31,993 nucleotides of DNA from a virus: IMG/VR virus record IMGVR_UViG_3300047157_000028, positions 1 to 31,993 of that record; one strand, written 5' to 3'. A program made the position numbers and the translations under genes. The stretch's first letter is position 1. Each line of letters opens with the position of its first letter. Shown in pieces: positions 30,900 through 31,993 of the stretch. The notes under the pieces were generated by a model. It was not told where the DNA came from, did no database searches, and saw nothing but the letters and a program-made list of their open reading frames with translations.

Positions 30900-31688
30900 C
30901 TATGTTAAGCGCCTTGCCATTACCCATAAATCCACGTCTGCAGCAAAGAGAGTAGTGAACCTATATCTTACAGTAAAACCCGTAGTTGCCTTTGCAATAA
31001 GCCACCATTGATAGCGACCATCAGATGTGAGTAGACTCTGCATATGAGAGTCAACAATGTAATCTGTGTCCGCTTGCTCAGTGCTAAACACAAACTCAGT
31101 GTCGCCTACCGCTGACCTAGTTGCAGAAGCGAAACCATAACTGTCTGTTTGGGTTGCAGTAGTACCACCACTGTAAGTCACATAAGACTCAGCGAAGGCT
31201 TTAGCAGTAGGAAGGGCCACTGTCCCAGAAGCCAACCCTGTGACGTGACCGTAGGTGTCTACCGTTACATCTTGTATAAACGTCAGTCCGCTATTGTTGA
31301 CACTTGCCTGACTGGAAGTGTCTGCGTGTGTTAAAGTAGGCGATCCAGAGGTTCCACCGCCCGATAATCCGCTACCTGCGACTACCCCAGTTATCTTGGT
31401 GTCCAACTGTGTCTGGATGTTACTGGTGACGCCATCGGTGTAGTTGAGTTCCGCTGTAGTCGCTGTGATACCATCGAGAACATTAAGTTCTGCTGTTGTA
31501 GAGGTAATGCCGTCGAGAACATTGAGTTCTGTGTGTGACGAATTGATGACTCCGGTTACGTTTGGTAACGTGGTTTTTACCGCTGACTTGATGAGACGTA
31601 TGTGGTCGTCTGCTTGCCCCAAGCCGTCTGTGGCGACAGGGTTCGAAGTGTTCAGTTGGTCAATAGTGGCTGCTGTTTCTAAGCCCAT
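30900..31688 (-). CDS. Short tail fibre / appendage protein
   Basis: The product has 262 residues. The N-terminal region, LNTSNPVATDGLGQADDHIR then LIKSAVKTTLPNVTGVI, is a virion-attachment sequence common to marine phage fibre proteins. It is followed by three 13-residue repeats of the form ELNVLDGITxTTA (residues 54-92), a shaft motif. A Gly/Ser-rich link leads to a beta-rich C-terminal domain (VDTYGHVTGL... to LWVMARR). It is the first gene of the leftward block, with an AAGGAAC site. No enzymatic motif is seen. Confidence 0.8.
   Translation of the reverse strand: MGLETAATIDQLNTSNPVATDGLGQADDHIRLIKSAVKTTLPNVTGVINSSHTELNVLDGITSTTAELNVLDGITATTAELNYTDGVTSNIQTQLDTKITGVVAGSGLSGGGTSGSPTLTHADTSSQASVNNSGLTFIQDVTVDTYGHVTGLASGTVALPTAKAFAESYVTYSGGTTATQTDSYGFASATRSAVGDTEFVFSTEQADTDYIVDSHMQSLLTSDGRYQWWLIAKATTGFTVRYRFTTLFAADVDLWVMARRLT
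31413..31529 (-). repeat. Three 39-bp repeats in the short fibre gene
   Basis: Three successive 13-residue units (ELNVLDGITSTTA, then the same with ATTA, then a diverged ELNYTDGVTSNIQ) encode a regular fibre shaft. The first two are almost identical at DNA level. Confidence 0.75.
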
Positions 31689-31919
31689 CTTAAAGTTCCT
31701 TTTGTTTTCAAAAGTAGCCGCTGCTTTAAAAGGACGGACTACAACAACAACAACGCCGACCTTTAGTCTACTTTTTGAAATTGATCTTTTTCGTTGGTGC
31801 GTGGGGGTTGATTTTGGCTAGGGAACCTAATTTTTTATAGGTCGATCCACTAAGCCTCTGTTTTTACTGGTGTTCTTTGACAGGGGACAGAATATCCCCG
31901 ACGATACTGGGGGGATGCA
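31689..31919. promoter_or_regulatory. Divergent intergenic region, probable early/late control point
   Basis: There is no gene in 231 bp. It separates the leftward fibre gene from a rightward open frame at 31920. Seen: an ACA/ACG-rich run (31740-31755), an inverted repeat CCTA...TAGG around 31826-31841, TTGACA at 31877-31882 on the plus strand, and a GGGGA/TCCCC inverted repeat at 31884-31900. The best -10-like match to TTGACA (GATACT, 31903) is 20 bp away, too far for a confident sigma-70 promoter. No match to T7- or SP6-type promoters was found. Confidence 0.4.
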
Positions 31920-31929
31920 ATGGTTGCAT
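31915..31929. repeat. Short perfect palindrome over a candidate start codon
   Basis: ATGCAA-TGG-TTGCAT is a perfect 6-bp inverted repeat with a 3-nt centre. It covers the ATG at 31920 and follows a GGGGGG run. It could be an operator or a hairpin masking the start. Confidence 0.4.
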
Positions 31930-31993
31930 CGCTAGACATTAGCGCCATTAGTGAAACTTATCTGGCTGAAGGCTTTTTCTTTTTGATACAGAT
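31920..31993 (+). CDS. Possible rightward gene cut by the window edge
   Basis: ATG 31920 follows a G-rich ribosome site and stays open to the end of the window (24 codons: MVASLDISAISETYLAEGFF then FLIQ). The translation has ordinary composition and a helical pattern. It could be the first early gene of the rightward block. It is too short to assign, and the frame may close just past the edge. Confidence 0.4.
   Translation, partial: MVASLDISAISETYLAEGFFFLIQ

Noticed and set aside
31876-31910. Sigma-70 promoter from TTGACA
   Set aside because: The nearest -10-like hexamer is 20 bp away, and the 17-bp spacing gives a poor -10; kept only as a note within the regulatory region.

Overview
The window looks like about 32 kb of a marine, T7-related podovirus genome, probably from an uncultured phage of an alphaproteobacterium. 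The phage assignment rests on protein motifs read directly. The host is a guess from the small marine-phage families present. The layout is two blocks that converge near 9.3 kb.

Rightward block (1-9224): the last 68 codons of a single-subunit T7-type RNA polymerase, then a T7-like replication set in T7 order. It comprises an ssDNA-binding protein (gp2.5-like), endonuclease I (gp3-like), primase-helicase (gp4-like), a family A DNA polymerase (gp5-like) and a 5'-3' exonuclease (gp6-like). Between them sit small proteins: a winged helix, a MazG-like protein, an HTH protein and a DUF3310 protein. A cobalamin-dependent (class II) ribonucleotide reductase and a 79-residue orphan close the block. 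Many genes are coupled by ATGA-type overlaps.

Leftward block (31688 down to 9470): virion and lysis genes on the opposite strand. Reading leftward they are: a short fibre protein, two tiny membrane or exported proteins, a tail nozzle-like protein, and four large internal virion/ejection-type proteins, one with an HEMGH metalloprotease motif. Next come small terminase, large terminase, portal, a small acidic protein, scaffold and an SU10-type major capsid protein. Beyond a terminator placed like T7 T-phi come several tiny basic proteins, a frameshifted gp11-like tail adaptor, a collagen-like tail fibre, two fibre chaperone-like proteins, a prolyl-hydroxylase-like 2OG-Fe(II) oxygenase and a lysis cassette (spanin-like coiled coil, tail-anchored protein, 3-TM holin, GH108 endolysin).

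The divergent gap at 31689-31919 probably separates early rightward transcription from late leftward transcription. If the genome is circular or circularly permuted, early genes running right from about 31920 would lead back into the RNA polymerase gene cut at base 1.

The points most worth pursuing are the collagen fibre beside a prolyl hydroxylase, the joining of T7 replication genes to a late module on the other strand that is not T7-like, and two places (14.86 kb and 23.85-24.08 kb) where reading frames are broken. Those breaks may be sequence errors, real mutations or recoding. No tRNA, CRISPR array, integrase or insertion sequence was seen.
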